The notes under the pieces: model-generated | Database searches by the model: none | What the model saw: only the letters and a program-made list of their open reading frames with translations | What the model was told of the DNA's origin: nothing | Assembly (NCBI RefSeq): GCF_036226525.1 | Contig: NZ_CP108487.1 | Coordinates: 1,364,001 to 1,428,000, forward strand | DNA from: Kribbella sp. NBC_01245 | GTDB taxonomy: Bacteria; Actinomycetota; Actinomycetes; Propionibacteriales; Kribbellaceae | Direction of reading: 5' to 3' | Length of the DNA stretch: 64,000 bases | Translations under genes and position numbers: made by a program | Part shown: positions 17,285 through 25,282 of the stretch, piece by piece | How the letters are laid out: every line of letters begins with the position of its first letter | Numbering within the stretch: the first letter of the stretch is position 1

Positions 17285-18202
17285 ATGCTGCGACCGGACG
17301 ACCTCTACGAGATCGTCGACGAGTCCGTCGCGACCGGACCGGCCGCACCGCCGCGAGTCCTGGTCCACGCGCTCGACGGCTTCATGGACGCGGGCCAGGC
17401 CGGCCGTGTCACCGCCGACCACCTCCTCGACGTACTCGAGAGCCGTGTGGTGGCCCGATTCGACGTTGATCTGATGCACGACTACCGCGCCCGGCGGCCT
17501 GAGGTGACGTTCGCCGAGGACCGGTTCATCGACTACGACCCGCCGGAGCTCCTGCTCCACCTGCTGGTGGACGACGCCGGGGTCGAGTTCCTGCTGCTCG
17601 AGGGCGCGGAGCCCGATATGCACTGGGAGCGCTTCGCCGCCGCCGTGCGGAACCTGATCGAGCGCTTCAACGTGACCCTGACCATCGGCGTGCACGGCAT
17701 CCCGATGGGCGTGCCGCACACCCGGCCGCTGGGCCTCACCGCCCACGCGACCCGGCCGGAGCTCGTCACCCGTTCGAACATCTGGGACGGCGAGATGCGG
17801 CTGCCCGCGAGCGTGGCCAGCATGCTGCAGGTCCGCCTCGGTGAGGCCGGGCGTGACGCGATGGGCTTCGCCGTGCACGTGCCGCATTACCTCGCGGAGA
17901 ACCGCTTCCCGGGTGCCGCGCTGGCGCTCGTACACGCGGTCTCGGCCGCGACCGGGCTGCTGCTGCCGAGCAAGGCGCTCCTCGACGAAGCTGCCGTCAC
18001 CGGCCGGATGGTCGATGAGCAGGTCCAGGCCTCCGAGGACGCGACCGCCGTGGTGAGCGCCCTCGAGACCCAGTACGACGCTGCCGCCGGCTCCATCAGC
18101 CGTGGCAGCCTGCTCGCCGCCGAGTCGATCCCCTCCGGCGACGAGCTCGGTGCCGAGCTCGAGCAGTTCCTCGCCGACCTGAACCGCGACGACGAGGTCT
18201 GA
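17285..18202 (+). CDS. PAC2 family protein
   Basis: A 305-residue PAC2-domain protein (proteasome assembly chaperone 2 superfamily, with a phosphorylase-like fold). Key segments are VLVHALDGFMDAGQAG, PEVTFAEDRFIDYDPPEL and LTIGVHGIPMGVPHTRP. ATG 17285 has GAAGGAG 8-14 nt upstream; the upstream extension to 17132 has no ribosome site. Actinomycete members are conserved but of uncertain role, possibly linked to proteasome/Pup biology by homology only. A strong terminator follows. Confidence 0.9.
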   Translation: MLRPDDLYEIVDESVATGPAAPPRVLVHALDGFMDAGQAGRVTADHLLDVLESRVVARFDVDLMHDYRARRPEVTFAEDRFIDYDPPELLLHLLVDDAGVEFLLLEGAEPDMHWERFAAAVRNLIERFNVTLTIGVHGIPMGVPHTRPLGLTAHATRPELVTRSNIWDGEMRLPASVASMLQVRLGEAGRDAMGFAVHVPHYLAENRFPGAALALVHAVSAATGLLLPSKALLDEAAVTGRMVDEQVQASEDATAVVSALETQYDAAAGSISRGSLLAAESIPSGDELGAELEQFLADLNRDDEV

Positions 18203-18211
18203 CTCTTCCCG

Positions 18212-18259
18212 AAAACGCCCGCAGGACCCTGGCTGAACCAGAGTCGTGCGGGCGTTTTT
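18212..18259 (+). terminator. Rho-independent terminator after PAC2
   Basis: AAAACGCCCGCA (18212-18223) pairs with TGCGGGCGTTTT (18247-18258), with a 23-nt loop and a T5 tract at 18255-18259. It starts 9 nt after the PAC2 stop. The A tract before the stem also makes it usable from the opposite strand. Confidence 0.85.
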
Positions 18260-18276
18260 GTTGCGTACGCCGGCGC

Positions 18277-18442
18277 TCAGCTGCGGGCGTCCGCCATCGT
18301 CATGCTGCGGTTCGGCGCCTTGCGGAACAGGTTGTCGAGGCTGAATCGGCCCGCGCCCACCGCGGCGACCGTCAACGCGAGCAGCCCGAGCACGGCCACA
18401 AGCTCCCAGCCGCCGTCGGCCGCGAAGACGCCGTTCTCGCGG
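18277..18442 (-). pseudogene. DoxX family membrane protein, C-terminal fragment
   Basis: On the minus strand, ENGVFAADGGWELVAVLGLL and LTVAAVGAGRFSLDNLF are the last membrane helix and tail of DoxX-type proteins. The reading upstream of NRENG (beyond about 18442) has no family similarity, so the N-terminal ~100 residues are missing. The break falls just before the ECF sigma gene on the other strand, which suggests that this sigma module arrived by a rearrangement that cut the DoxX gene. Confidence 0.65.
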
Positions 18443-18500
18443 TTGAGGCAACCTGATGGTCGTGACGATGCCTCTATATTAGGAGAGGAGGCTGACGCCA

Positions 18501-19031
18501 ATGGCTGACGACGGGTTCCACGAGTTCGTTATCGCGGCCTCGCCCAGGCTGCTGGGCTCGGCGCGCCTCATCTCCCGGGACTGGCACACGGCAGAAGATC
18601 TAGTCCAGGAAACGCTGATCCGCGTCTGCCTGCGCTGGTCCACTATCGCCGATCACGGTAACGCCACGGCATACGCGTACCGAACGCTTGTGCGACTGAC
18701 TCGACGTTCCGGCCGTCGGCTATATCTCTCACGCGAGCGTCCGACCGGCGGGCATTGGGAACTGGACCAAGTCACTTCAGCGATGTTCCGCGCTTCGGAC
18801 GACTCGGATGGTTTGTCCGATGTGGAAGCGCAACTCGCCCGGCTTCCGAGCAGGCAACGACAAACGATAGTCCTGCGCTACTTCGCCGACCTCAGTGTCG
18901 AAATGACAGCCGAGGTCATGCAGTGCAGCGCCGGCACCGTGAAGAGCCAGACAGCCAAAGGGCTGGCAGTGCTACGCGAACGGCTCACCACAAACAGTCA
19001 GCTAGCCCCACGAACGGGACCACCGAGATGA
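18501..19031 (+). CDS. SigE-type ECF sigma factor
   Basis: A 176-residue sigma-70 factor. Region 2 is RLLGSARLISRDWHTAEDLV and QETLIRVCLRWSTI, and region 4 is LPSRQRQTIVLRYFADLSV with the HTH VEMTAEVMQCSAGTVKSQT. The pattern (short, with DWHTAEDLVQETL) is that of the actinomycete SigE-like ECF group. A GGAGAGGAGG tract lies 10-19 nt before ATG 18501. It overlaps the next gene by 4 bp (ATGA). Confidence 0.88.
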   Translation: MADDGFHEFVIAASPRLLGSARLISRDWHTAEDLVQETLIRVCLRWSTIADHGNATAYAYRTLVRLTRRSGRRLYLSRERPTGGHWELDQVTSAMFRASDDSDGLSDVEAQLARLPSRQRQTIVLRYFADLSVEMTAEVMQCSAGTVKSQTAKGLAVLRERLTTNSQLAPRTGPPR

Positions 19032-19714
19032 TCCACGACGAAGACGTTGCCGCATTGGTGCGGGACAGCATTCCCGAAGACCAACTTCGCTCCGTCGATC
19101 CTGACAAGATTGCGGCTGCGGCCGCTCGGCGGTACAGGCGCCGCCGCTGGACGGCCCTGGTCGGCGCGACGATCGCGACTGTAGCTATCGCCAGCGGAGG
19201 TGTGTTAGCTCAGTCGATGCGCAGCCCGGACGCAACAGTGGCGCCGTCGTCAACACCTTCGAAGGACGCTCTTGCGCCGAGGGACCCCGAGTCATGCAAC
19301 GGCTTGCCAGCCATAGACATTGTCGGCGCCCCGTCTGCGGGGCTGTACTCAGTCTCCGCTCGGGCCGCGACGGCTGTCGTTATCAATGCCGTAGTACCCG
19401 CGCAAGACGTAGCTCTCCTTGACGGAGCCCTCGTCGTCGGAATCCCCGGAGCCACCACCGGACGGTCCATAGACGTTGGAGCAACCTCACCGAACCCCTT
19501 GCCTCCGACCGACATCGGCAGACCGGAGAACCAGCTGGTGCGGCAGAGCCTGCGACAAGGTGAGCCGGCAACCCTGCAGTTCACCGCAGCCAAACCTGGA
19601 GACTACCCAGTCTTCTACTCCTGGGAGTCACGAGGCCCAGCTCGATGCAATGCACAAAGCGGGGCTGAGACTCAATCAGGGACGGGCATCATCGCGATCA
19701 TCCGCATCACATAA
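19028..19714 (+). CDS. membrane-anchored protein, probable anti-sigma partner
   Basis: A 228-residue single-pass protein. There is a short cytoplasmic N-terminus (MIHDEDVAALVRDSIPEDQL...), a basic RRYRRRRW stretch, a membrane helix near residues 38-58 (ALVGATIATVAIASGGVLA), then an extracytoplasmic Ser/Pro-rich linker and a beta-rich domain. Its start overlaps the sigma gene's stop, the usual place for an anti-sigma factor, but no zinc motif is present and the sensor domain is not recognised. Confidence 0.7.
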   Translation: MIHDEDVAALVRDSIPEDQLRSVDPDKIAAAAARRYRRRRWTALVGATIATVAIASGGVLAQSMRSPDATVAPSSTPSKDALAPRDPESCNGLPAIDIVGAPSAGLYSVSARAATAVVINAVVPAQDVALLDGALVVGIPGATTGRSIDVGATSPNPLPPTDIGRPENQLVRQSLRQGEPATLQFTAAKPGDYPVFYSWESRGPARCNAQSGAETQSGTGIIAIIRIT

Positions 19715-19993
19715 CGGAGTGCGGGGCACTTCGGGTTCAAACGCTGAGCGCCAACGGCTGTACCGCTGGTCCCCAAGGCCGCCTCTCACTCGGTCAGTCG
19801 CCGTGGAGCGAGCGCCCTCATGCGCGACCACTCAACCCTGCAACGAACATCTCGGCCCCGATCCGACACCGCCTCCCGAATTTCTCCAAGGAACTTCTGG
19901 TAGCCAGCGGACGACCGACAGGTTGGTATGGTGCCCGGGCTGTGCCGCTTGGAGCGATTCGGCGGCTCTCGACGGGAAGGGGCAAGGCGAACC

Positions 19994-20833
19994 ATGCAGG
20001 CGACAGAGGCCCAGCGTGCGGTGGCTGCCGCCATGTCGATCGCGTCATCACTCGGACTGCCAGTCGACGACGCGATCGTGCTCAATGACTCGAACAAGCT
20101 CGCTCTGCGTCTTCTGCCTTGTGACGTCCTGGCCCGGGTGGCACCTGCGGCCGAGCAGGTCGCACAGTTCGAAATCGAGCTTGCTCAACGCCTCACCGAA
20201 GCCGGGAGCCCCATGGCTGCTCTCGAGCGTCGAGTGGAGCCGCGTGTCTATGAACGTGATGACTTCGTGGTCACGCTGTGGACCTACTACGAACCCGTCA
20301 CACCTGAAGTGGTCTCACCAGCCGACTACGCACATGTGCTCGAGCGGCTGCATGCCGGCATGCGCAAGGTCGATGTCCCAACGCCGCACTTCACAGATCG
20401 AGTTGAAGACGCCCAACAACTCTTGGCAAGCCGCGACCACACACCAGCGCTCGCCGACGCCGACCGGGAGCTCCTCAGTACGACGTTACGACGTCTGAGG
20501 CGAGCGATCGAGGAGCGCCGCCCCGCCGAGCAACTCCTGCACGGCGAGCCGCATCCAGGCAACCTCCTCAACACCAAGAACGGACTGCTGTTCATCGACC
20601 TTGAAACGTGCTGCCGTGGCCCGGTCGAATTCGACCTCGCCCATGCACCCGAAGAGGTCAGCGAGCACTATCCAGGTATCGATCAAGACCTGCTACGCGA
20701 GTGCCGGATCCTCATGCTGGCGATGGTCACAACATGGCGCTGGGATCGAGGTGACCAACTCCCCAACGGGCGCCAACTGGGCACAGAGTGGCTAGGCCAG
20801 ATCCGAGCGGCGCTCGGTCATAGCCACAGCTGA
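19994..20833 (+). CDS. aminoglycoside phosphotransferase-like kinase
   Basis: A 279-residue APH-fold protein. The Brenner motif LLHGEPHPGNLLN gives the catalytic (here H-G-E in place of H-G-D) and metal-site region, and FIDLETCCRGPVEFDLAH holds the DFG-like Asp. The substitution of Glu for the usual catalytic Asp is notable. Start ATG 19994 is preferred to GTG 19928, which lacks similarity. By family it phosphorylates a small hydroxylated substrate; resistance should not be assumed. Its 3' end overlaps the convergent phosphatase gene by 42 bp. Confidence 0.75.
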   Translation: MQATEAQRAVAAAMSIASSLGLPVDDAIVLNDSNKLALRLLPCDVLARVAPAAEQVAQFEIELAQRLTEAGSPMAALERRVEPRVYERDDFVVTLWTYYEPVTPEVVSPADYAHVLERLHAGMRKVDVPTPHFTDRVEDAQQLLASRDHTPALADADRELLSTTLRRLRRAIEERRPAEQLLHGEPHPGNLLNTKNGLLFIDLETCCRGPVEFDLAHAPEEVSEHYPGIDQDLLRECRILMLAMVTTWRWDRGDQLPNGRQLGTEWLGQIRAALGHSHS

Positions 20834-21607
20834 TCGGGGGCCATCGATGTACGTCGGGTATTGAAGCGCGGTGAGCAACTGACCGTGCAAGTTGGCGTTG
20901 GAGTACAGACCACCGCCTTGATCGCCCGAATTCCCTCCGGTTCGATCGGTGAAACGGCCGCCCGCTTCCTCGACGAGGAGAATCCAGGGCGCGTGATCCC
21001 AGAGGTGGTAGCGCTCGACCAAGAAGGCGTCGATTTCGCCACGTACAAGCTCGACCAGCGGAAGCGGGCTTGCCGGTGCGCGCGCCGCACTCAGCGGGAG
21101 ACGGGCCTTAGGCGTTTCGTGCAGAACATCGAGCCGAGCATCAGCCAACACCGAAGTGGTGCTGACCTCGAGGCGCTTCGTTGTCTTTTCATCGCGTGGC
21201 CACGACGACTCGAAAGCACCGCCGCCTCGGGTCGCCCACCAGCAGCGTCGCAGCGCAGGAGCTGTCACGACCGCGAGCACAGTGATGCCGGCAACCTCCA
21301 ACGCAATGTGGACTCGCCAGTTCGGGTCACGCCGACTGAAGAATGACGTGCCGTCAACCGGGTCGATGATCCAGACGCGATCGGACTCGCCGAGTCGACC
21401 AAATTCCTCGCCGAGAAGCGCATCCTCTGCCCTCGCCGCGGACAACCTCTCGCGAAACAACCGCTCGACTGCCCGGTCAGCCTCCGTGACCGGTGTGCCG
21501 TCGTCCTTCAGCGTTGCCGAAACGCCAGCCTCGAAGTAGCCGAGCGCGAGTTCCGCCGCCAGATCCGAAGTGTCGAACGCGAGCCGCAAGTCATCAGCGC
21601 CATCCAC
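20792..21607 (-). CDS. inositol monophosphatase family protein
   Basis: A 271-residue Mg-dependent phosphatase of the IMPase/HisN/CysQ superfamily. The metal motifs are LLGEEFG (Glu), WIIDPVDGTSFF (the DPVDGT signature) and the C-terminal WDHAPWILLVEEAGG. Substrates in the family are inositol phosphates, histidinol phosphate or PAPS; HisN-like is the closest guess. GTG 21607 starts near the family N-terminus (DDLRLAFDTSDLAAELAL); the frame could extend to 21682. The convergent overlap with the kinase gene is unusual. Confidence 0.8.
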   Translation of the reverse strand: MDGADDLRLAFDTSDLAAELALGYFEAGVSATLKDDGTPVTEADRAVERLFRERLSAARAEDALLGEEFGRLGESDRVWIIDPVDGTSFFSRRDPNWRVHIALEVAGITVLAVVTAPALRRCWWATRGGGAFESSWPRDEKTTKRLEVSTTSVLADARLDVLHETPKARLPLSAARAPASPLPLVELVRGEIDAFLVERYHLWDHAPWILLVEEAGGRFTDRTGGNSGDQGGGLYSNANLHGQLLTALQYPTYIDGPRSAVAMTERRSDLA

Positions 21608-21652
21608 AACCGCCGACGCTATCAGGGGAAATCGACTCACTCGGTGTAGAGG

Positions 21653-22300
21653 TTGCGACCAAGCGGCGGCAGTCGCGCTCAACGCAGTGCGATCCGGATC
21701 ACCAATTGCCGTTCAGGCGTGCTGAAGACGGTAGAGAGCGCTCCGTCGAGTGGGAACCTCCAGCCGTGGCACGTGTACGTCCTGACCGGTGAGCCCTTGG
21801 CCGAATTGAAGAGGCGCGCGACGGCCCGGGCATTGGCGGGAGACCCGGGTGATGAGCGGGAGTATCCGATGTACCCGGCTAAGCTGACCTCGCCGTACGT
21901 CGACCGCTTCTCCGCTGCGGCTGCCCAGCGGTACAAGGCGCTGGGAATCGAGCGCGACGACCCCGACAGGCCCAGGAAGATCGCCGCGTTGAACTCAGAG
22001 GCGTTCCAAGCGCCGGTCGTACTGTTCTGCTACCTCGACCGGACCATGGGGCCCGGCCAGTGGGGCGACGCCGGGATGTACTTGCAGACGGTGATGCTGT
22101 TGCTAAGGGCGGAAGGGCTGCACAGCTGCCCCCAGGTGATGTGGACGATGTATCGCAAGTCCGTCAGCCAAATAGTCGGAGCCGACGAAGGCCTCGTACT
22201 CTTCTGCGGCGTCGCGGTCGGATACGAGAAGGAAGGCGTGCCCCGGCTGCGCACCGGCCGGGCGGACCTGACAGAAACAGTGACCTTCATCGGCGCATGA
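21653..22300 (+). CDS. nitroreductase family protein, irregular N-terminus
   Basis: A 215-residue FMN-dependent nitroreductase-like protein: APSSGNLQPWHVYVLTG is the FMN/dimer segment, with MGPGQWGDAGMYLQTVMLLL and AVGYEKEGVPRLRTGR further on. The expected N-terminal R-x-R-R-S-x-R plus ~25 residues is compressed into RAQRSAIRITNCRSGVLKTVESAP, which suggests small deletions. The start is TTG 21653 or GTG 21719, neither with a good ribosome site. It may be a degrading gene. Confidence 0.6.
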   Translation: MRPSGGSRAQRSAIRITNCRSGVLKTVESAPSSGNLQPWHVYVLTGEPLAELKRRATARALAGDPGDEREYPMYPAKLTSPYVDRFSAAAAQRYKALGIERDDPDRPRKIAALNSEAFQAPVVLFCYLDRTMGPGQWGDAGMYLQTVMLLLRAEGLHSCPQVMWTMYRKSVSQIVGADEGLVLFCGVAVGYEKEGVPRLRTGRADLTETVTFIGA

Positions 22301-22362
22301 CCGCTAGTGGTCAAGCTCCGCCCGGGCGGATGGTTAGGGCGAGGGCGGGCGTGTTGCCCGCA

Positions 22363-22785
22363 CTACTGAGTTATTGGTGTGCCTTGGTGGTAGAGGATCT
22401 TCCAGCCGGCTTCTTCTGAGCCTTGCCAGACGCTGAGACGTCTGGTCAGGCGGTTTGGCTGGCGCAAGGTGTAGGTGAGGAGGTAGGTCAGCGGCGCGAT
22501 CTCGCGGAGGTGGTAGTCGCTGAGTTCCCAGCCGTCGGTCTCGTACTCGTCCGGCTGACCGGAGGCGAATCGGTCGATCATGGTCGCGATCACGAAGTTC
22601 CGGCTGAAGCGGCGACCGGAGGCGCCGACCTCCCAGAAGTCGTCCGCCGTCTCGCGTTCGACGTCCGCCGGCGAACTGACGAGCTCGCGCCGGTGGAACA
22701 GAGGTTCACGCTTCTTGAGGTGAGCCAGCACAGGCAGTAGTGCCGGGGCGGTGATCAGGTCGGGTTCCATGGTGATGTCGGCCAT
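22363..22785 (-). CDS. NTF2-like (DUF4440-type) protein
   Basis: A 140-residue NTF2/SnoaL-like fold: an N-terminal helix (LITAPALLPVLAHLKKREPLFHRREL), a bent beta sheet with FVIATMIDRF, and an ending LSVWQGSEEAGWKILYHQGTPI, which is the typical DUF4440 strand pattern. The start is ATG 22785 or ATG 22770. Divergent from tesB across 63 bp. It may be a small enzyme or binding protein; no function can be given. Confidence 0.75.
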   Translation of the reverse strand: MADITMEPDLITAPALLPVLAHLKKREPLFHRRELVSSPADVERETADDFWEVGASGRRFSRNFVIATMIDRFASGQPDEYETDGWELSDYHLREIAPLTYLLTYTLRQPNRLTRRLSVWQGSEEAGWKILYHQGTPITQ

Positions 22786-22848
22786 GCTCCGAGTGTGGCG
22801 GGTCCTGAATCCGTCGGTCAGCGACATCCGGGCTGGCAGGATGGGGGT

Positions 22849-23712
22849 ATGCCTGAGTCGTTGGAGGACCTGGTCGAGTTGCTCGACCTGGAGATGATCG
22901 ATACCGACGTTTACCGGGGGCGGCAGCCGGAGACCTCGATGCAGCGGGTTTTCGGGGGCCAGGTGCTCGGCCAGGCCTTGGCGGCGGCCACGCGCACGGT
23001 GGATCCGGAGCGGCTGGTCCACTCGTTGCACGGGTACTTCCTGCGCCCGGGCGATACCGCCGTACCGATCGTTTATCGCGCCGAGCCGACGCGGGACGGC
23101 AAGACGTTCAGCAGTCGCCGGGTGGTGGCGTCGCAGCACGGGAAGCCGATTTTCTACATGTCGGCGTCGTACCAGCGGCCCGAACCCGGGTTGGACCATC
23201 AGGACGAAATGCCCGCAGGCGTCGTACTGCCTGATGACGCACCTACGCTGGCCGAGGTGCTCGAGGCGCGTTCGGGCCGGAAGGCCGACGAGTGGAACAA
23301 GGAGTGGGCCGCGCTCGACGTGCGGATCGCGAGTGCCACCGGCAAGCAGTTCTGGATCCGGGCCGCGGGCAAGCTTCCGGACGAATCGCCTTTGCACGCG
23401 TGCGTTCTGGCGTATGCGAGTGACCTGACGTTGCTCGGCGCGAGTCTGCTGCAGCACGGGCTCATCATCGGCGATCCCCGGATCCAGCCGGCGTCGATCG
23501 ATCACGCGATGTGGTTCCACCGGCAGGCGCGAGCTGACGAGTGGTTGCTGTACGACCAGGCTTCGCCCTCGGCGTCGGGCGCGCGGGGGTTCGCCACCGG
23601 CCGCCTGTTCACGGTCGACGGCGTACTGGTCGCCAATGTCGCCCAGGAAGGCCTGATTCGCCCGATCGGACTAGACCCGGATGACCTGAGGCCCGACCTG
23701 ACACAGACCTGA
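22849..23712 (+). CDS. tesB: acyl-CoA thioesterase II
   Basis: A 287-residue TesB with two hotdog domains. The N-terminal domain has QRVFGGQVLGQALAAA and LHGYFLRPGD; the C-terminal domain has ASIDHAMWFHRQARADEWLLYD, which carries the catalytic Asp, followed by GRGF-like ARGFATGRLF. It hydrolyses medium/long-chain acyl-CoA to free acid and CoA in the cytosol. ATG 22849 is the family start (MPESLEDLVELLDLE). It fits the lipid-metabolism neighbourhood downstream. Confidence 0.92.
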   Translation: MPESLEDLVELLDLEMIDTDVYRGRQPETSMQRVFGGQVLGQALAAATRTVDPERLVHSLHGYFLRPGDTAVPIVYRAEPTRDGKTFSSRRVVASQHGKPIFYMSASYQRPEPGLDHQDEMPAGVVLPDDAPTLAEVLEARSGRKADEWNKEWAALDVRIASATGKQFWIRAAGKLPDESPLHACVLAYASDLTLLGASLLQHGLIIGDPRIQPASIDHAMWFHRQARADEWLLYDQASPSASGARGFATGRLFTVDGVLVANVAQEGLIRPIGLDPDDLRPDLTQT

Positions 23713-23774
23713 GACACTCCGACACGTAACGCTCATCAGTCACCACTCGATGTAGTCCTCGAACAGGGGGCGAG

Positions 23775-24449
23775 ATGACGTTGTGGGAGGAAGCTGCTGC
23801 GGAATACCCCGGCTTGGTGCCTGACCTGGCCGAGGTGGCGCACGGTGTCAACGTGTTTCGTGAGGCGTTCGAGGCCCACGAGGTGCACGGCCCGTCGTAC
23901 CGCGCGTTGTTGCAGGAGGAGCCGCGCGCACCCGGCGGCTTGTTCGGCCACGGCCTCTGGTTCGGCCTCCAACTAGCAGAGCCCGTGCCGGCGGTATTCG
24001 TGCAGCCTGGGTTAGCGCCGTTCGAGGGATTACCGATTCAGCAGACGCCGTTGTCGTCGCGCAGGCTGATCGGGAGGCGTGGGTTCGGCTGGCCCAAGAC
24101 GACGTACGCCGTGGGGCTGCCGGCGCCGCAACGCCTGGCCGACGCCCGCATTGGCGCGGTTGGTCGGGCGGCAAAGCCGATCGCGTCCGCGCACGGGAGG
24201 GATGTCGTCATCACCGGCTCGCAGCGTTCGTGGGTGCGCGCGTTGATCCCGGAGTTCGCGCTGGGACCGCTCTTCGGCAGCTGGTGCGAGGTCGCGGTGA
24301 CCGCGGACGCGATCGGCGAGATCCGCGAGCTCGTCGTACGCGATGACGGCGCCGTCGTCGGACACGTCGTCGGCGGACAGCCTGGCTTCTACACCCTCTT
24401 CCAGGACATCGAGTACGCCCTACGCGTCGACGGCGCCGTCCTTAGCTGA
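23775..24449 (+). CDS. hypothetical protein, 224 aa
   Basis: A complete 224-residue frame, ATG 23775, with no signal peptide, membrane helix or known catalytic motif. It is rich in Gly/Pro/Val and has a strand-like PAVFVQPGLAPFEGLPIQQTP and a C-terminal PGFYTLFQDIEYALRV. It overlaps the convergent MaoC gene by 8 bp. I do not recognise the family. Confidence 0.65.
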   Translation: MTLWEEAAAEYPGLVPDLAEVAHGVNVFREAFEAHEVHGPSYRALLQEEPRAPGGLFGHGLWFGLQLAEPVPAVFVQPGLAPFEGLPIQQTPLSSRRLIGRRGFGWPKTTYAVGLPAPQRLADARIGAVGRAAKPIASAHGRDVVITGSQRSWVRALIPEFALGPLFGSWCEVAVTADAIGEIRELVVRDDGAVVGHVVGGQPGFYTLFQDIEYALRVDGAVLS

Positions 24450-25281
24450 GCTTCCCGATGAGGTGCGTGACCTCGCGCTTCTCGTCGTACAACGCGAAGT
24501 CGTCACCGTGATGCGCGAACCAAACCCGCGAAGGCAGCAACAACGGCTTCTTGAACTCGACCCGCGCCGTGAATGCCTCCGGCAACCCGGCTGACCGCTC
24601 GATCGATGCCAGCGCGGCCGCCTTCGCCCACATGCCATGCGCGATCTGCCGCGGGAAGCCGAAGGCCTGTGCGCTCAGCTTGAACAGGTGGATCGGGTTG
24701 CGATCACCCGAGGCGGCCGCATACCGCCGGCCGAGGTTGCCCTTCAGATCCCACGACGCCGTCGGCTCGAGCGCCAGATCGGGCAACAGATCGGCCTTCG
24801 TCGAGGAATCACCCGCACCCCGGCTCAACAGCGTCGTCTGATCAGTCCACACGACCTCGCCGTCCTGGCTGACCTCGCTCACCACGTCGAAGACCGTGCC
24901 CTTCGCATGCTGGCGCTCCGGGCCGCTCCGCACCTTGACCGACAGCTCCGCGTGGACCGGAATCGGCCGCACCTGCTTGATCGTGTTGGCCAGATGCACG
25001 ATACCCATCGGCTTGTACGGGAACGACGGATCCAACATCAGGTCCAGGTGCAACGGGAACGCCAGGATGTGCGGATACGTCACCGGCAGCGTCGGCCCGG
25101 CCGCGAAGCCCGTCACGTCCCGGTACGACGCGAGGTGGTCGGCGTCGACCGTTGCCCGCGGCAACTCCAGGGTCAGGCCGTCCTCGTCCGGCTCGTACTC
25201 CGCTTTGCGCAACGTGGCCTTGACCGTCCGGGCGTACAGCGAACCGAGCCCGGGGGAGTCGTCGTACCTGCGGGTGGGCAT
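24442..25281 (-). CDS. MaoC-type 3-hydroxyacyl-thioester dehydratase
   Basis: A 279-residue double-hotdog hydratase. The C-terminal domain carries the hydratase 2 motif SGDRNPIHLFKLSAQAFGF then IAHGMW, with Asp and His as the catalytic pair; the N-terminal domain is a degenerate hotdog. It matches HtdX-like enzymes that sit beside the fabG4/fadA2 genes in mycobacteria. It dehydrates 3-hydroxyacyl chains. ATG 25281 is 1 nt after the reductase stop, so the genes are coupled. Confidence 0.88.
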   Translation of the reverse strand: MPTRRYDDSPGLGSLYARTVKATLRKAEYEPDEDGLTLELPRATVDADHLASYRDVTGFAAGPTLPVTYPHILAFPLHLDLMLDPSFPYKPMGIVHLANTIKQVRPIPVHAELSVKVRSGPERQHAKGTVFDVVSEVSQDGEVVWTDQTTLLSRGAGDSSTKADLLPDLALEPTASWDLKGNLGRRYAAASGDRNPIHLFKLSAQAFGFPRQIAHGMWAKAAALASIERSAGLPEAFTARVEFKKPLLLPSRVWFAHHGDDFALYDEKREVTHLIGKLS

Positions 25282-25282
25282 G

